Assembly: GCA_029856295.1 (NCBI GenBank)
Contig: JAHQWS010000202.1
Span: 1-32,857 of the forward strand
Reading direction: 5' to 3'
Origin: Promethearchaeia archaeon
GTDB taxonomy: Archaea > Asgardarchaeota > Lokiarchaeia > Sigyniarchaeales > SOKP01
Length of the DNA: 32,857 nucleotides
Position numbers and translations under genes: made by a program. Below, piece by piece: positions 1 through 8,214 of this stretch; position 1 is the stretch's first letter; the number at the start of each line of letters is the position of its first letter. A model generated the notes under the pieces. It was not told the DNA's origin. It worked only from the letters and a program-made list of their open reading frames with translations, and did no database searches.

Positions 1-154
1 ATCTATCAGTGGCAATTATAATTCTGATATCTTCCCGGATATAATTATCACGTACTTTGCCTTTATACAGCCTTCCTAATGAAGAGAAATTAGTTTCAGT
101 TAGCGTATTATCGAATTGTCTTTTAATTATCTCGTCAATCTTTTCTATTGGCAT
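1..154 (-). CDS. purC: SAICAR synthetase (PurC), N-terminal part, cut by window edge
   Basis: Reading leftwards from an ATG at 154, the first 51 codons are open to the window edge. They contain GRLYKGKVRDNY followed by IIIATD, which matches the N-terminal ATP-binding region of phosphoribosylaminoimidazole-succinocarboxamide synthase (GKVRD..., then ATDR). The enzyme condenses CAIR with aspartate in purine biosynthesis. About 25 residues precede the GKVRD motif, as in the longer PurC forms that begin with a helical extension. Only the start is visible, so catalytic residues further in cannot be checked. It is the last gene of a minus-strand run, about 108 bases downstream of the MazG-like gene, with a T/A-rich spacer likely to hold its own promoter. 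Confidence 0.8.
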   Translation of the reverse strand, partial: MPIEKIDEIIKRQFDNTLTETNFSSLGRLYKGKVRDNYIREDIRIIIATDR

Positions 155-262
155 TTTTTTCGAGTTTATTTTCCTTTTGAATTGTATTTTTTATTTTTTT
201 TTATAATTAAATCCTTTTTATTAACATAAAAATAAATATAGCTACCCAAGAACTGGATTCAT

Positions 263-631
263 TTATTTTTTATAAAAAATTCCATTGTTAAATTCTTTAA
301 TTGAGTATTTTTTCTTATTTATTTCCATTTTTTTGATAAAAGATTGAGCCAAATCAATATTTAAAGAATTAGCAAGGCTGATCAAATAAATCAGAACATC
401 TGCAATCTCGTTTGATATTTGATCAACAAGTTCTTCATTCTGTAAGATATTATCCTTCGTCATTTCTTTAAATAAAAATAATTCTGATAATTCAGCAGCT
501 TCAATTTGAAGTGCTTGAATCAAATTCTTTGGCGTATGATATCGTGTCCATTCGCGTTCTTCCACGAACTTTTTCACATCATTTTTTAAAGATGAAATAA
601 CAGTATTTTTATCATTCCTATTAGAGTCCAT
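263..631 (-). CDS. MazG-like nucleotide pyrophosphohydrolase (dCTPase/RS21-C6 type)
   Basis: A 122-residue all-alpha protein. The MazG signature E-x2-E ... E-x2-D is visible as E44/E47 in EAAEL and E75/D78 in NEIADV. These residues bind Mg2+ and position the nucleotide triphosphate. The segment EEREWTRYHTPKNL (24-37) is typical of the single-domain RS21-C6/DCTPP1 branch, which hydrolyses non-canonical or excess dNTPs to dNMP and PPi. Family length is about 110-130 residues, so it looks complete. The ATG at 631 is preceded by only a weak GTGAAAT. It lies between purC and the small gene at 751-1170 on the same strand. The activity class is well supported; the substrate is not determined. Confidence 0.85.
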   Translation of the reverse strand: MDSNRNDKNTVISSLKNDVKKFVEEREWTRYHTPKNLIQALQIEAAELSELFLFKEMTKDNILQNEELVDQISNEIADVLIYLISLANSLNIDLAQSFIKKMEINKKKYSIKEFNNGIFYKK

Positions 632-676
632 ATTAATTTCACGATGTTTTTGAGTAAATTTAGGTATATTTAATAC

Positions 677-748
677 TCACTTGAGATCTTTAATAAAATT
701 ACATATTAATTCGTTAATTATCTCTTTACGTTGTGCTGGAAAAAAATG
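677..748 (-). pseudogene. 3' relic of a second alpha/beta hydrolase gene
   Basis: The minus strand here reads HFFPAQRKEIINEL followed by ICNFIKDLK and a stop. This matches the last 23 residues of the intact hydrolase at 1351-2175 (HFAPAQRKDVVNEL..., ending FIRDLK), and the DNA is also clearly similar. The match starts at the codon for the catalytic His and ends at the same stop position. Upstream it breaks off just inside the stop codon of the gene at 751-1170. I read it as the end of a tandem hydrolase copy whose remaining part was lost or replaced. It has no start codon and is not expected to make protein by itself. Confidence 0.8.
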
Positions 749-750
749 AG

Positions 751-1170
751 TTATTTGCGTTCTTCAACTTTAAGTTCCATGACAATGTTACCCCATCCGC
801 CACATTCTAAACCCACATCTGAACACCCTGCTACGTTAAATGGCATTTTATTGGGATCTTGACCAGCCCATAGTAATGTTGTTGCACTATGTACTAAGTT
901 TCCAGCAGCACTCAAAGCGGACATACAAATTCTCTTAGGAGAGAGTTTTGTAAGCAAGTTTCCGAACCCATTAAAATAAAATTTGTCTCCAACTTTATGC
1001 TCACCATCACAGCCGTGAGACTTAATTACTTCTACGATTATTGTCTTATTTCCTAAATCAGGTGCTTTCTTAAGAATTTCAATGTTTTTCGGATTTTCCA
1101 TAAAAATCTTCATTTCGTCATCTGTAAATTCTAAACGCCTTTTAAGATTATTTAAATCTTCTTCTGACAT
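751..1170 (-). CDS. Small Cys-containing protein, possibly TIGR04076-like
   Basis: A 139-residue protein that starts at ATG 1170 behind a good Shine-Dalgarno GAGAGGAAA. An N-terminal helical stretch (1-40) precedes a compact domain with KSHGCDGEHKVGDKF (50-64), KRICMSALSAAG (79-90) and a Cys-rich C-terminus (C116, C123). The order 'V-x-V...G-x-C...H-x-V-G-D, then I-C-x-x-A-L, then C-x-D' resembles the uncharacterised TIGR04076 family, but this call is from memory of the pattern and is tentative. No signal peptide or membrane helix is seen. Its 3' end abuts the hydrolase relic, so the breakpoint of that old rearrangement lies at its stop codon. Function unknown. Confidence 0.6.
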   Translation of the reverse strand: MSEEDLNNLKRRLEFTDDEMKIFMENPKNIEILKKAPDLGNKTIIVEVIKSHGCDGEHKVGDKFYFNGFGNLLTKLSPKRICMSALSAAGNLVHSATTLLWAGQDPNKMPFNVAGCSDVGLECGGWGNIVMELKVEERK

Positions 1171-1350
1171 TATAATTTCCTCTCAATAAACGTTAATTTA
1201 TCCTTATTTTTTTAGTTTAATTCTCATTATTATTCTTAAATTTAAATCATTTTTTGTTATTTGAATTTTTTGAAGATTAATTGGATGAGAAATGCACAAA
1301 ATGGATATTGTATTCCAGATACCGTTGATTGGATCATATTGAGATAATAA

Positions 1351-2175
1351 TCATTTAAGATCTCTAATAAAATTTAATATCAATTCATTCACTACATCTT
1401 TACGCTGAGCAGGAGCAAAATGACCTGCCATATCAATGATTTCTAATTGAGAATTGGGAATCTTTTTATGTAATTCTTCCGACATTTGTTCGGGTGCGAA
1501 ATTATCCAGCCTTCCCCCAATAATTAAAGTTGGGCATTTGATATTAGGATCGTATCCTTTTATCTCAGTAATCATTCTAAATATCTGATCTTCAATTTTC
1601 ATGTATAATTCTTCTTTCGACAAATCTATATTATAAACTGAGTTGGATAACGCTGTAATTATGTATGGAATAGTTTTATCTAGGACATCTTCAACTGTAT
1701 TCGCAACTACATCCAAGAAATTCATACGAATAAAATACGGCAGCAAATTATAGAACATATTTCGAATTACGTTATCAATCATTATATATCCAGAATTTAA
1801 TAAAATGAGGAACTTGGTATCTTCAGGATGACTTATGCAAATTAATTGAGCAATCATTCCTCCGACGAGTGAATGCCCTATAATGCCATATTTTTCCTTT
1901 ACTCCTAGAAATTTTAAAAGATCCTCTAAATCTCTAATAATTTCATATCTAATATTTTTTGAAATGTTTAGTTCTTTTGTGTGTTCGCTTTTGCCATGCC
2001 CTAATGCGTCAAAGGCAATAATTCTATAGAAATTTTTTAAGACTTTTATTTGTGCCTTGAAGAACGAGGCTGAAGATGCGAAACCGTGAAGTAAGATAAT
2101 AATCCCTTTATCAGAAGAAGGGTTAATATCTTCATAATAGAGATTGTATCCCTCTCGATTGTTAAAGTACGGCAT
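1351..2175 (-). CDS. Alpha/beta hydrolase-fold protein
   Basis: 274 residues, the usual size of a soluble alpha/beta hydrolase. The oxyanion-hole motif LLHGF is at 29-33. The nucleophile elbow GHSLVGG has Ser102, the acid is probably D224 in GGRLDNF, and the base is H252 in MAGHFAP, so the catalytic triad is complete. A helical cap (about 135-205) lies between strand 6 and the acid, as in esterases, lipases and C-C hydrolases. The substrate cannot be told from sequence. The ATG at 2175 has no obvious Shine-Dalgarno, and a 7-bp inverted repeat (TTGAATT/AATTCAA, 2198-2219) sits just upstream. A truncated copy of its 3' end lies about 600 bases downstream. Confidence 0.85.
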   Translation of the reverse strand: MPYFNNREGYNLYYEDINPSSDKGIIILLHGFASSASFFKAQIKVLKNFYRIIAFDALGHGKSEHTKELNISKNIRYEIIRDLEDLLKFLGVKEKYGIIGHSLVGGMIAQLICISHPEDTKFLILLNSGYIMIDNVIRNMFYNLLPYFIRMNFLDVVANTVEDVLDKTIPYIITALSNSVYNIDLSKEELYMKIEDQIFRMITEIKGYDPNIKCPTLIIGGRLDNFAPEQMSEELHKKIPNSQLEIIDMAGHFAPAQRKDVVNELILNFIRDLK

Positions 2176-2498
2176 CTGTCAGCTTATCTATTCTTATTTG
2201 AATTATATCTTAAATTCAAGTAGTAAAAAATTTTATACAAAAAATACTTTTCTAAATCTAATTTTAAAGAAATAATTGGTAGGAAGAAGCTATACTTCAA
2301 AATGTACGGCATATATGCATAAAAACATTATGAAAAAATATTTAATAAAAATCTATGATATAATTCTCAACGTAATTAATGTCTCCATGAAAGATTTCAA
2401 TCCCCAATTTTGAGTAGATATATATTTAAAGAATTATCTTTATTCATCAATTAATAGTCCAATTAGATTTTAATACAATAAAGGAATCGGGAATTATA
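2176..2498. other. Divergent intergenic region
   Basis: 323 bases between the alpha/beta hydrolase (minus) and the aldo/keto reductase (plus), very AT-rich and without a plausible gene. It holds an inverted repeat TTGAATT/AATTCAA (2198-2204 and 2213-2219) at the promoter position of the hydrolase, and a TATA-like stretch on the other side for the reductase. No RNA gene was recognised. Confidence 0.6.
2417..2430 (+). promoter_or_regulatory. TATA-like element upstream of the aldo/keto reductase
   Basis: GATATATATTTAAA is the best archaeal TATA-box candidate in this spacer, about 70 bases before the ATG at 2499. That would imply a 5' leader of roughly 40 bases. A GGGA a few bases before the ATG is the only Shine-Dalgarno-like sequence. 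The call rests on sequence alone, in a background where such runs are common. Confidence 0.35.
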
Positions 2499-3431
2499 AT
2501 GGAATTTACAACTTTAGGGCGCACAGGATTAAAAGTATCTGTAATGGGAGTGGGATGCGGGGGTCCAAGCAAAGTAGGAAAAGCAACAGGAAAGACTACA
2601 GAAGAATCCGTAGCCCTTATTCGCCATGCTCTGGATAATGGCATTAATATTATTGATACATCAGAGCTTTATCGAACTGAAAGAATTGTTGGTGAGGCAA
2701 TAAAAGGATATGATCGCGAATCCATAATTATATCTACAAAAAAATCGGTATGGCGTAGTCTCACACCTAAAAATGTGGAGAAAAGTTTTGATAAAAGCCT
2801 TAAAAGCCTTGGTACAGATTATATTGACATATACCATCTTCATGCTGTACTTCCAGAAGATTATGAAAAAGTTATATCAGAAACTATTCCACCTCTCAAA
2901 AACCTACGAGATGAGGGAAAGATACGTTTTATTGGAATCACAGAAAGGTTTGATATTGATTTTCAGCATGTGATGCTTCAAAAAGCTTTAAAAGACGACT
3001 ATTGGGATGTTATGATGGTGGGCTTCAATATTTTAAATCAATGTGCTCGCGAGCTAATTTTTCCAGAAACGACTAAAAAAAATATTGGAACCTTAGTAAT
3101 GTTTCCTGTTCGCTTAGCACTCAGTAGACCTGAACGTCTGAGGCAAATTATTGATGAATTAATAGAAAAAGATGAATTTGATCCCTCTGATATTGACATG
3201 AATAATCCATTGGGCTTTCTTATCCATGAGGGTGGTGCTATAAATTTAGTTGATGCAGCTTATCGTTTCTGTAAATATGAGCCTGGAGCCGACGTTATTC
3301 TTTCTGGAACAGGAGATATTGAACATTTGAAGGCAAATATTGATTCATTCTCAAGGACACAGCTTCCGGATGAAGATATACTTAGACTAAAAAAAATTTT
3401 CCAAAATGTTGATTCTGTCTCTGGACAATAG
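2499..3431 (+). CDS. Aldo/keto reductase family oxidoreductase
   Basis: 310 residues of a TIM-barrel NAD(P)H-dependent oxidoreductase. The N-terminus FTTLGRTGLKVSVMGVG is the standard AKR opening. The catalytic tetrad is present: D53 and Y58 in NIIDTSELY, K81 in IISTKKS, and H115 in DIYHLHAV. The C-terminal cofactor loop is seen as VILSGTGDIEHLKANI. Such enzymes reduce aldehydes or ketones or oxidise sugar alcohols; the substrate is undefined here. It is the only plus-strand gene between the hydrolase and the kinase array, and it converges on kinase 1 with a 35-base gap. The array next door handles polyol-like substrates by inference, which makes a related role possible but unproven. Confidence 0.88.
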   Translation: MEFTTLGRTGLKVSVMGVGCGGPSKVGKATGKTTEESVALIRHALDNGINIIDTSELYRTERIVGEAIKGYDRESIIISTKKSVWRSLTPKNVEKSFDKSLKSLGTDYIDIYHLHAVLPEDYEKVISETIPPLKNLRDEGKIRFIGITERFDIDFQHVMLQKALKDDYWDVMMVGFNILNQCARELIFPETTKKNIGTLVMFPVRLALSRPERLRQIIDELIEKDEFDPSDIDMNNPLGFLIHEGGAINLVDAAYRFCKYEPGADVILSGTGDIEHLKANIDSFSRTQLPDEDILRLKKIFQNVDSVSGQ

Positions 3432-3466
3432 AAAAATGGAAAAATTATAGTTAAAAAATATAAAAA

Positions 3467-4924
3467 TTAGAGATCTTTGGTAACTCGCTTTTTTAGAAAA
3501 AGATCTAACACATTGGGCATGAAAAGTCTATTTAATTTCTTGTAAACCTTTACATTTGTTTTATTAGGATTGAATTCTTTTTCGAATCTAACCATTTTTT
3601 CAATCGCATCATCTAAACTTTTGTATTTTTTCAAACCACAATACCCTAAAATGGCGGCACCTAGAGCAGAACAGTCCTTAATTTCTGGAATAAGAATTTT
3701 TTTATTCATAACGTCGGATAATATTTGAGCCCATAAATCACTGTACATACCACCACCATCAGCTTTTATCTCTGTTGCTTTAATACGCCCAACCGCTTCT
3801 ATAAGTCCTAAGTACATTTGAGCGCTTAATGCTGATGATTCCATTATAGAACGTATCATATGTGCTCTGGTATGATTCCATCCTAAACCATGGAAAGTCC
3901 CCTTTCTAAACATTTGTAAAGGCAAAAACAATAAACCCTCGCTTCCGGGAGAAATTTGTGCTGCTTCTTTAGTTAAGACCTCATATACATTGACATTTTT
4001 TTCTTCACATTCTTTAGTTTGTAATTGAGAAAAGTTATCCTTAAACCATTTAAAAGCAATTCCAGTTCCTGGCATAGCACCTTCTAATATCCATTTTCCT
4101 TTAATAACATGGGGAAGTGGGAAGATGGGAATATCTCCAGGAGGAAGCTTTGCTGGTTCATTACCCGTTACGTAATTAACAAATGTATACGTTCCCATGG
4201 TCACTTTTGCTTGACCAGGATTTATCACTCCCATTCCTAAAGCTGAACATTGTTGATCCCCTCCTCCTAATATTACAGGAATATTGCTTTTTAGTCCTAG
4301 TTCTCCCGCTACTTCACTAGATAATTCACCAATTATTTCTCCTGGAGTACGGATTTCCGGCCATAATTCTAATGGTAAATCATATTTATCAGCGAGATTT
4401 GGATCCCAATCTAGTGTATTCGCATTCATAATTCCATACATTCCGTTTGTTGGCTCAGTAATACATAAATCTTTTCCACATAAGTTCATGTAGATGTATG
4501 TATCGGGAAAAATTATCTTATAAACCTTATTAAATATATCAGGTGCTTCGTTTTTCAACCATAACATTTTGGGAACCGATAACCTTAATCCTTCTTCAGC
4601 TTGGAAATCCATCCCTCTTTCATCCATCGCTAACATGGCCGGATACAATACTTCCCTATTTTTATCAATGATTGTTGCATTTACACGTAGAATTCCTCCA
4701 GTTACCCCAATAATATCATCTATATTTACTTTTTTAACAACTTGTTTACATATATTCTTGGTAGCAGTCCACCACATTTTAGGATCTTGTTCTGCAATAC
4801 CAAATGGGTGTTTAACAACAGGGTATTCTTCATAAGCACTGGCAATTTCTTTTCCATTGATGTCAAAAATAATGGTTCTTGACCCCGTTGTCCCAACGTC
4901 AAAGACAACCAATAATTCGCTCAT
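3467..4924 (-). CDS. FGGY-family carbohydrate kinase, copy 1 (divergent substrate loop)
   Basis: Last of four tandem kinases. I place the start at the ATG at 4924 (485 aa). The in-frame GTG three codons upstream (4933) is part of a GTGAT Shine-Dalgarno-like site. The ATP loop FDVGTTGSR (8-16) and the catalytic-base motif GGGDQQ are intact; GDQQ is the glycerol-kinase form of this motif. This copy differs from the other three in the substrate loop: GGILRVNAT replaces ASFQRATAG, with R80 kept but the preceding Gln changed to Leu. It also has LAMDERG for TWMDERE, and GTYTF for GTGTF in the second nucleotide loop. These changes suggest altered specificity rather than simple dosage amplification. 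It ends 35 bases from the convergent reductase. Confidence 0.88.
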   Translation of the reverse strand: MSELLVVFDVGTTGSRTIIFDINGKEIASAYEEYPVVKHPFGIAEQDPKMWWTATKNICKQVVKKVNIDDIIGVTGGILRVNATIIDKNREVLYPAMLAMDERGMDFQAEEGLRLSVPKMLWLKNEAPDIFNKVYKIIFPDTYIYMNLCGKDLCITEPTNGMYGIMNANTLDWDPNLADKYDLPLELWPEIRTPGEIIGELSSEVAGELGLKSNIPVILGGGDQQCSALGMGVINPGQAKVTMGTYTFVNYVTGNEPAKLPPGDIPIFPLPHVIKGKWILEGAMPGTGIAFKWFKDNFSQLQTKECEEKNVNVYEVLTKEAAQISPGSEGLLFLPLQMFRKGTFHGLGWNHTRAHMIRSIMESSALSAQMYLGLIEAVGRIKATEIKADGGGMYSDLWAQILSDVMNKKILIPEIKDCSALGAAILGYCGLKKYKSLDDAIEKMVRFEKEFNPNKTNVKVYKKLNRLFMPNVLDLFLKKRVTKDL

Positions 4925-4942
4925 TTTAATCACTTAAAGAAA

Positions 4943-4959
4943 GTTTAACCAATTTTGGA
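4943..4959 (-). promoter_or_regulatory. Conserved spacer box before kinase 1
   Basis: On the coding strand TCCAAAATTGGTTAAAC, 19 to 35 bases before the ATG. Nearly the same 17-mer sits at the same distance before kinases 2 and 3. It contains the dyad CCAA/TTGG. It could be a promoter element or an operator; duplication alone could also explain it. Confidence 0.4.
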
Positions 4960-4989
4960 TTATAAATTAATAGATATCAAATTATATTA

Positions 4990-5031
4990 TATTATTATTT
5001 CGGTTATATCTTATATTTTAATCTTTTCTTT
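4990..5031 (-). pseudogene. Decayed tail of the HdrD-like gene in the kinase 2/kinase 1 spacer
   Basis: The minus strand reads K-E-K-I-K-I-stop-D-I-T-E-I-I-I. The intact HdrD-like protein ends K-E-N-I-K-I-I-D-I-A-E-L-L-I-K-A-L. Alignment is collinear without gaps over 14 codons; one ATA codon has become TAA. The stretch lies in front of a kinase, as the mini-ORF at 9885-9950 does. Confidence 0.6.
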
Positions 5032-5101
5032 TTTAATTATGCTGGAACAATCTTATCTACTCCAGTTTGCTTACTTAAAAATTTACAATATAAATAAGAA
5101 T

Positions 5102-6562
5102 TTAGAGATCTTTTGTAACACGCTTTTTTTGATAAATATCCAATAAAGTTGGCATAAACAGTCTATTAAGTTTTTTGTAAATTTTTACGTTGTCTTTAAT
5201 GGGATTAAATTCTTTTTCAAATCGTACCATTTTTTCTATTGCATCATTTAAACTATTGTATTTCTTGCACCCATAAAAACCTAGAATTGCGGCCCCCATT
5301 GCTGCACCATCTCTGTTCTCTGGAACTAAAATTTTTTTTGACATAATATCCGCAAAAATCTGTGCCCATACATCGCTATTCATCGCACCTCCATCCGACT
5401 TTACTTCAGAGACTTTAGCACCTCCAATAGCTTCTAGCATCCCCATATACATCTGCGCACTTAATGCTGCTGATTCCATGATGGCACGTATCATATGGGC
5501 TCTGGTATGGTTCCAGCCTAGACCATGGATGGTTCCTTTTTTTAATATATATAAGGGCACAAATAGTAGTCCTTCACTTCCTGGTTTAATCCCCTCTGCT
5601 TCTTTCGCTAATTCGGCATATACGTTAAGATGTTTTTCTTCACATTCTTTAATTTGTAATTGTGAAAAATTATCTTTAAACCATTTGAATGCCATCCCTG
5701 TACCAGGTATCGCTCCCTCAATAATCCATTTGCCTTTAATAACATGCGGTAGAGGGAAAATGGGAATATCTCCTGGAGGAAGTTTTGCTGGTTCAGTACC
5801 TGTAACATAATCCACACAAGTTACCGTACCCGTAGTTACTTTTGCTTGTCCTTTCTCAATAACTCCTAATCCTAAGGCAGCAGATTGTTGATCTCCTCCT
5901 CCTAAAACTACGGGAACATTACTTTTAAGCCCTAAATTTCCTGCAGCTTCGCTTGATAATTCACCAATGATTTCTCCGGGTATATGGAGTTCTGGCCATA
6001 ATTCGATGGGTATACCATATAATTCAGCAAGTTTTGGATCCCACTCAAAAGTTTCTTTGCTCATAATTCCTTGAATCCCATTTGTATGATCTGTAACAAA
6101 TAAATCTTTACCGCATAATTTCATGTAAATATATGTATCTGTGAAGAAAATTTTGTAAGTTTGATTATACAAATCAGGCTTGTGGTTTTTGATCCATAGT
6201 ATTTTAGAAACAGTTATTCTTAAATCTTCATCAATAGTTGTATCAAATACCTCTCTCTCATCCATCCATGTTAATGCCGGATGCAAAACTTCCCCCTTCT
6301 TACCAATAATACCAGCAGTTGCCCGTTGAAAAGAAGCACATACTCCAACAATATCGTTAGGATTTACATTTTTTACAGCAATATTACAAGTATTTTTAAC
6401 TGCATTCCACCAAATCATTGGATCTTGTTCAGAAATACCAACTGGCTGTTTTTCAAGTGGATATTCCTCGTAAGCTCTTGCAATTTCTTTTCCATTTATG
6501 TCAAAAATAATAGTTCTTGCCCCTATTGTCCCAATATCAAACACAACTATTAGATCGCTCAT
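5102..6562 (-). CDS. FGGY-family carbohydrate kinase, copy 2 (altered nucleotide loops)
   Basis: Third kinase in transcription order. The start is taken as the ATG at 6562 (486 aa) because a GGGTGAAC Shine-Dalgarno ends five to seven bases upstream; the GTG at 6571 is inside that site. Both FGGY actin-like domains are full length, and the catalytic Asp in GGGDQQ is kept. Several otherwise constant positions are changed. DIGTIGAR replaces DxGTTGxR in the phosphate loop, the second nucleotide loop is GTVTC instead of GTGTF, FFTDTY replaces FFPDTY, and TDHTNG replaces TDPTNG. With copy 1 it shares the AKLPPGD insertion that copies 3 and 4 lack. The frame is clean, so it is either a specialised paralog or one in early functional decay. 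Confidence 0.87.
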   Translation of the reverse strand: MSDLIVVFDIGTIGARTIIFDINGKEIARAYEEYPLEKQPVGISEQDPMIWWNAVKNTCNIAVKNVNPNDIVGVCASFQRATAGIIGKKGEVLHPALTWMDEREVFDTTIDEDLRITVSKILWIKNHKPDLYNQTYKIFFTDTYIYMKLCGKDLFVTDHTNGIQGIMSKETFEWDPKLAELYGIPIELWPELHIPGEIIGELSSEAAGNLGLKSNVPVVLGGGDQQSAALGLGVIEKGQAKVTTGTVTCVDYVTGTEPAKLPPGDIPIFPLPHVIKGKWIIEGAIPGTGMAFKWFKDNFSQLQIKECEEKHLNVYAELAKEAEGIKPGSEGLLFVPLYILKKGTIHGLGWNHTRAHMIRAIMESAALSAQMYMGMLEAIGGAKVSEVKSDGGAMNSDVWAQIFADIMSKKILVPENRDGAAMGAAILGFYGCKKYNSLNDAIEKMVRFEKEFNPIKDNVKIYKKLNRLFMPTLLDIYQKKRVTKDL

Positions 6563-6580
6563 ATTGTTCACCCAAATTAA

Positions 6581-6597
6581 GTTTAACCAATTATGGA
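6581..6597 (-). promoter_or_regulatory. Conserved spacer box before kinase 2
   Basis: Coding strand TCCATAATTGGTTAAAC, 19 to 35 bases before the ATG. It is identical to the kinase 1 box except at one position, and lies in a spacer that has otherwise diverged. It is followed by the GGGTGAAC ribosome-binding site. Confidence 0.4.
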
Positions 6598-6604
6598 TTT
6601 CAAA

Positions 6605-6673
6605 TTAAAAATTAACAAATAAAAGTTCCTTAATTATTAATTTAGATATCTTTCGTATTTTAATCTTTTCATC
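6605..6673 (-). pseudogene. Decayed tail of the HdrD-like gene in the kinase 3/kinase 2 spacer
   Basis: The minus strand reads D-E-K-I-K-I-R-K-I-S-K-L-I-I-K-E-L and then runs on a few codons to a stop. This aligns with the HdrD-like C-terminus (D-K-E-N-I-K-I-I-D-I-A-E-L-L-I-K-A-L). The frame is open but substituted, and the original stop is lost. The DNA match is clearest around AAAGATTAAAATA and AGATATC. Confidence 0.55.
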
Positions 6674-6735
6674 TGTTTGAGGAAGGTTATTCCTTTTTAA
6701 TTTAAAATTTAGAATTAGAAAAAAAAAATAAGAAT

Positions 6736-8196
6736 TTAAAGACCTTTTGTTACCCGTTTTTTATCAAATATATCTAATACAGTTGGCATAAATAGTCGAT
6801 TAAGTTTTTTGTAAATTTTTACGTTATCCTTTATGGGATTAAATTCTTTTTCGAATCTTACCATTTTTTCAATCGCATCATTAAAACTGCTATATTTCTC
6901 GCATCCGTAAAATCCTAAAATAGCAGCACCTAATGCCGCTCCATCTCTATTCTCTGGAAGGATTATTTTTTTTGACATTATGTCCGCATAAATCTGTGCC
7001 CACAAGTCACTATTCATAGCTCCTCCGTCTGATTTTAATTCAGAGACTTTAGCACCCCCAATAGCTTCTAACATCCCCATATACATTTGCGCACTAAGGG
7101 CTGCTGATTCCATTATCGCACGAATCATATGCGCTCTGGTATGATTCCACCCTAGACCATGGATAGTTCCCTTTCTGAATACATATAAGGGCACAAATAG
7201 TAATCCTTCACTTCCAGGTTTAATATTCTCTGCTTCTTTCGCTAATTCAGCATATACGTTGAGATTTTTTGCTTCGCATTCTTTAGCTTGTAATTGCGAA
7301 AAGTTATCCTTAAACCATTTTAGTGCTGTCCCTGTTCCTGGCATAGCGCCCTCAATAATCCATTTTCCTTTAATAACATGCGGTAATGGGAATATGGGAA
7401 CATCTCCAGCTGGAGTTGCCGGTGTATCACCAGTAACATAATCAACAAATGTTCCAGTTCCGGTAGTTACTTTTGCCTGTCCTTTTTCAATAACTCCTAA
7501 ACCTAAAGCAGCACATTGCTGGTCTCCTCCTCCCAGGATTACAGGGATGTTGCTTTTTAATCCTAGTTCTCCTGCAGCTTCGCTCGATAATTCACCAATT
7601 ATTTCTCCCGGAGTATGGAGTTCTGGCCACAATTCGATTGGTACGCCATATGATTCGGCAAGTTTTGGATCCCAATCTAGAGTTTCCTTGCTCATTATAC
7701 CCATAATCCCATTTGTAGGATCTGTAACAATTAAGTCTTTCCCGCACAATTTCATGTATATGTATGTATCTGGAAAGAATATTTTAGAAGCTTGATTATA
7801 CAGGTCAGGTTTATTGTTTTTGAGCCATAATATTTTAGGAACGGTTCTTCTTAATTCTTCATGATAAGTTGAAGCATCAATTACTTCTCTCTCATCCATC
7901 CATGTAAGTGCTGGATGTAAAACTTTTCCATCCTTATCAATAAGTCCGGCAGTTGCTCGTTGAAAGGAAGCACAAATTCCAATAATTTCATCTGGATTAA
8001 CTTTCTTTACAGCAATATTACAAGTACTTTTAACAGTATTCCACCAAATCATTGGATCTTGTTCAGAAATACCCACTGGTTGCTTCTTAAGAGTATATTC
8101 CTCATAAGCTCTTCCAATCTCTTTCCCATCAATATCAAATATTACTGTTCTTGTGCCAGTAGTCCCAACATCAAATACAACTATTAGATCGCTCAT
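6736..8196 (-). CDS. FGGY-family carbohydrate kinase, copy 3
   Basis: 486 aa from the ATG at 8196. The GTG at 8205 belongs to the GTGAAC ribosome-binding site, as in the neighbouring copies. All family signatures are canonical: FDVGTTGTR phosphate loop, ASFQRATAG substrate loop with an Arg equivalent to the glycerol-binding Arg of GlpK, WMDERE, catalytic Asp in GGGDQQ, GTGTF second nucleotide loop and DGAALGAAI near the C-terminus. FGGY kinases transfer phosphate from ATP to a sugar, polyol or related substrate. The GDQQ motif leans towards glycerol kinase, while the overall layout is also xylulokinase-like, so the substrate is left open. Very close to copy 4, with which it shares the short TPAGD loop. 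Confidence 0.9.
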   Translation of the reverse strand: MSDLIVVFDVGTTGTRTVIFDIDGKEIGRAYEEYTLKKQPVGISEQDPMIWWNTVKSTCNIAVKKVNPDEIIGICASFQRATAGLIDKDGKVLHPALTWMDEREVIDASTYHEELRRTVPKILWLKNNKPDLYNQASKIFFPDTYIYMKLCGKDLIVTDPTNGIMGIMSKETLDWDPKLAESYGVPIELWPELHTPGEIIGELSSEAAGELGLKSNIPVILGGGDQQCAALGLGVIEKGQAKVTTGTGTFVDYVTGDTPATPAGDVPIFPLPHVIKGKWIIEGAMPGTGTALKWFKDNFSQLQAKECEAKNLNVYAELAKEAENIKPGSEGLLFVPLYVFRKGTIHGLGWNHTRAHMIRAIMESAALSAQMYMGMLEAIGGAKVSELKSDGGAMNSDLWAQIYADIMSKKIILPENRDGAALGAAILGFYGCEKYSSFNDAIEKMVRFEKEFNPIKDNVKIYKKLNRLFMPTVLDIFDKKRVTKGL

Positions 8197-8214
8197 GTTG
8201 TTCACATGAAAAAG

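Noticed and set aside
4925..4933. GTG start codons three codons before the ATG of each kinase
   Set aside because: The GTG is part of a GGTGA/GTGAT Shine-Dalgarno-like site at correct distance from the ATG in the copies; the ATG is the likelier start.
5478..5810. A 110-codon plus-strand open frame inside kinase 2, and similar ones inside the other kinases
   Set aside because: They lie antisense to well-supported kinase genes, recur at the same place in each paralog because the DNA is duplicated, and encode no recognisable domain.
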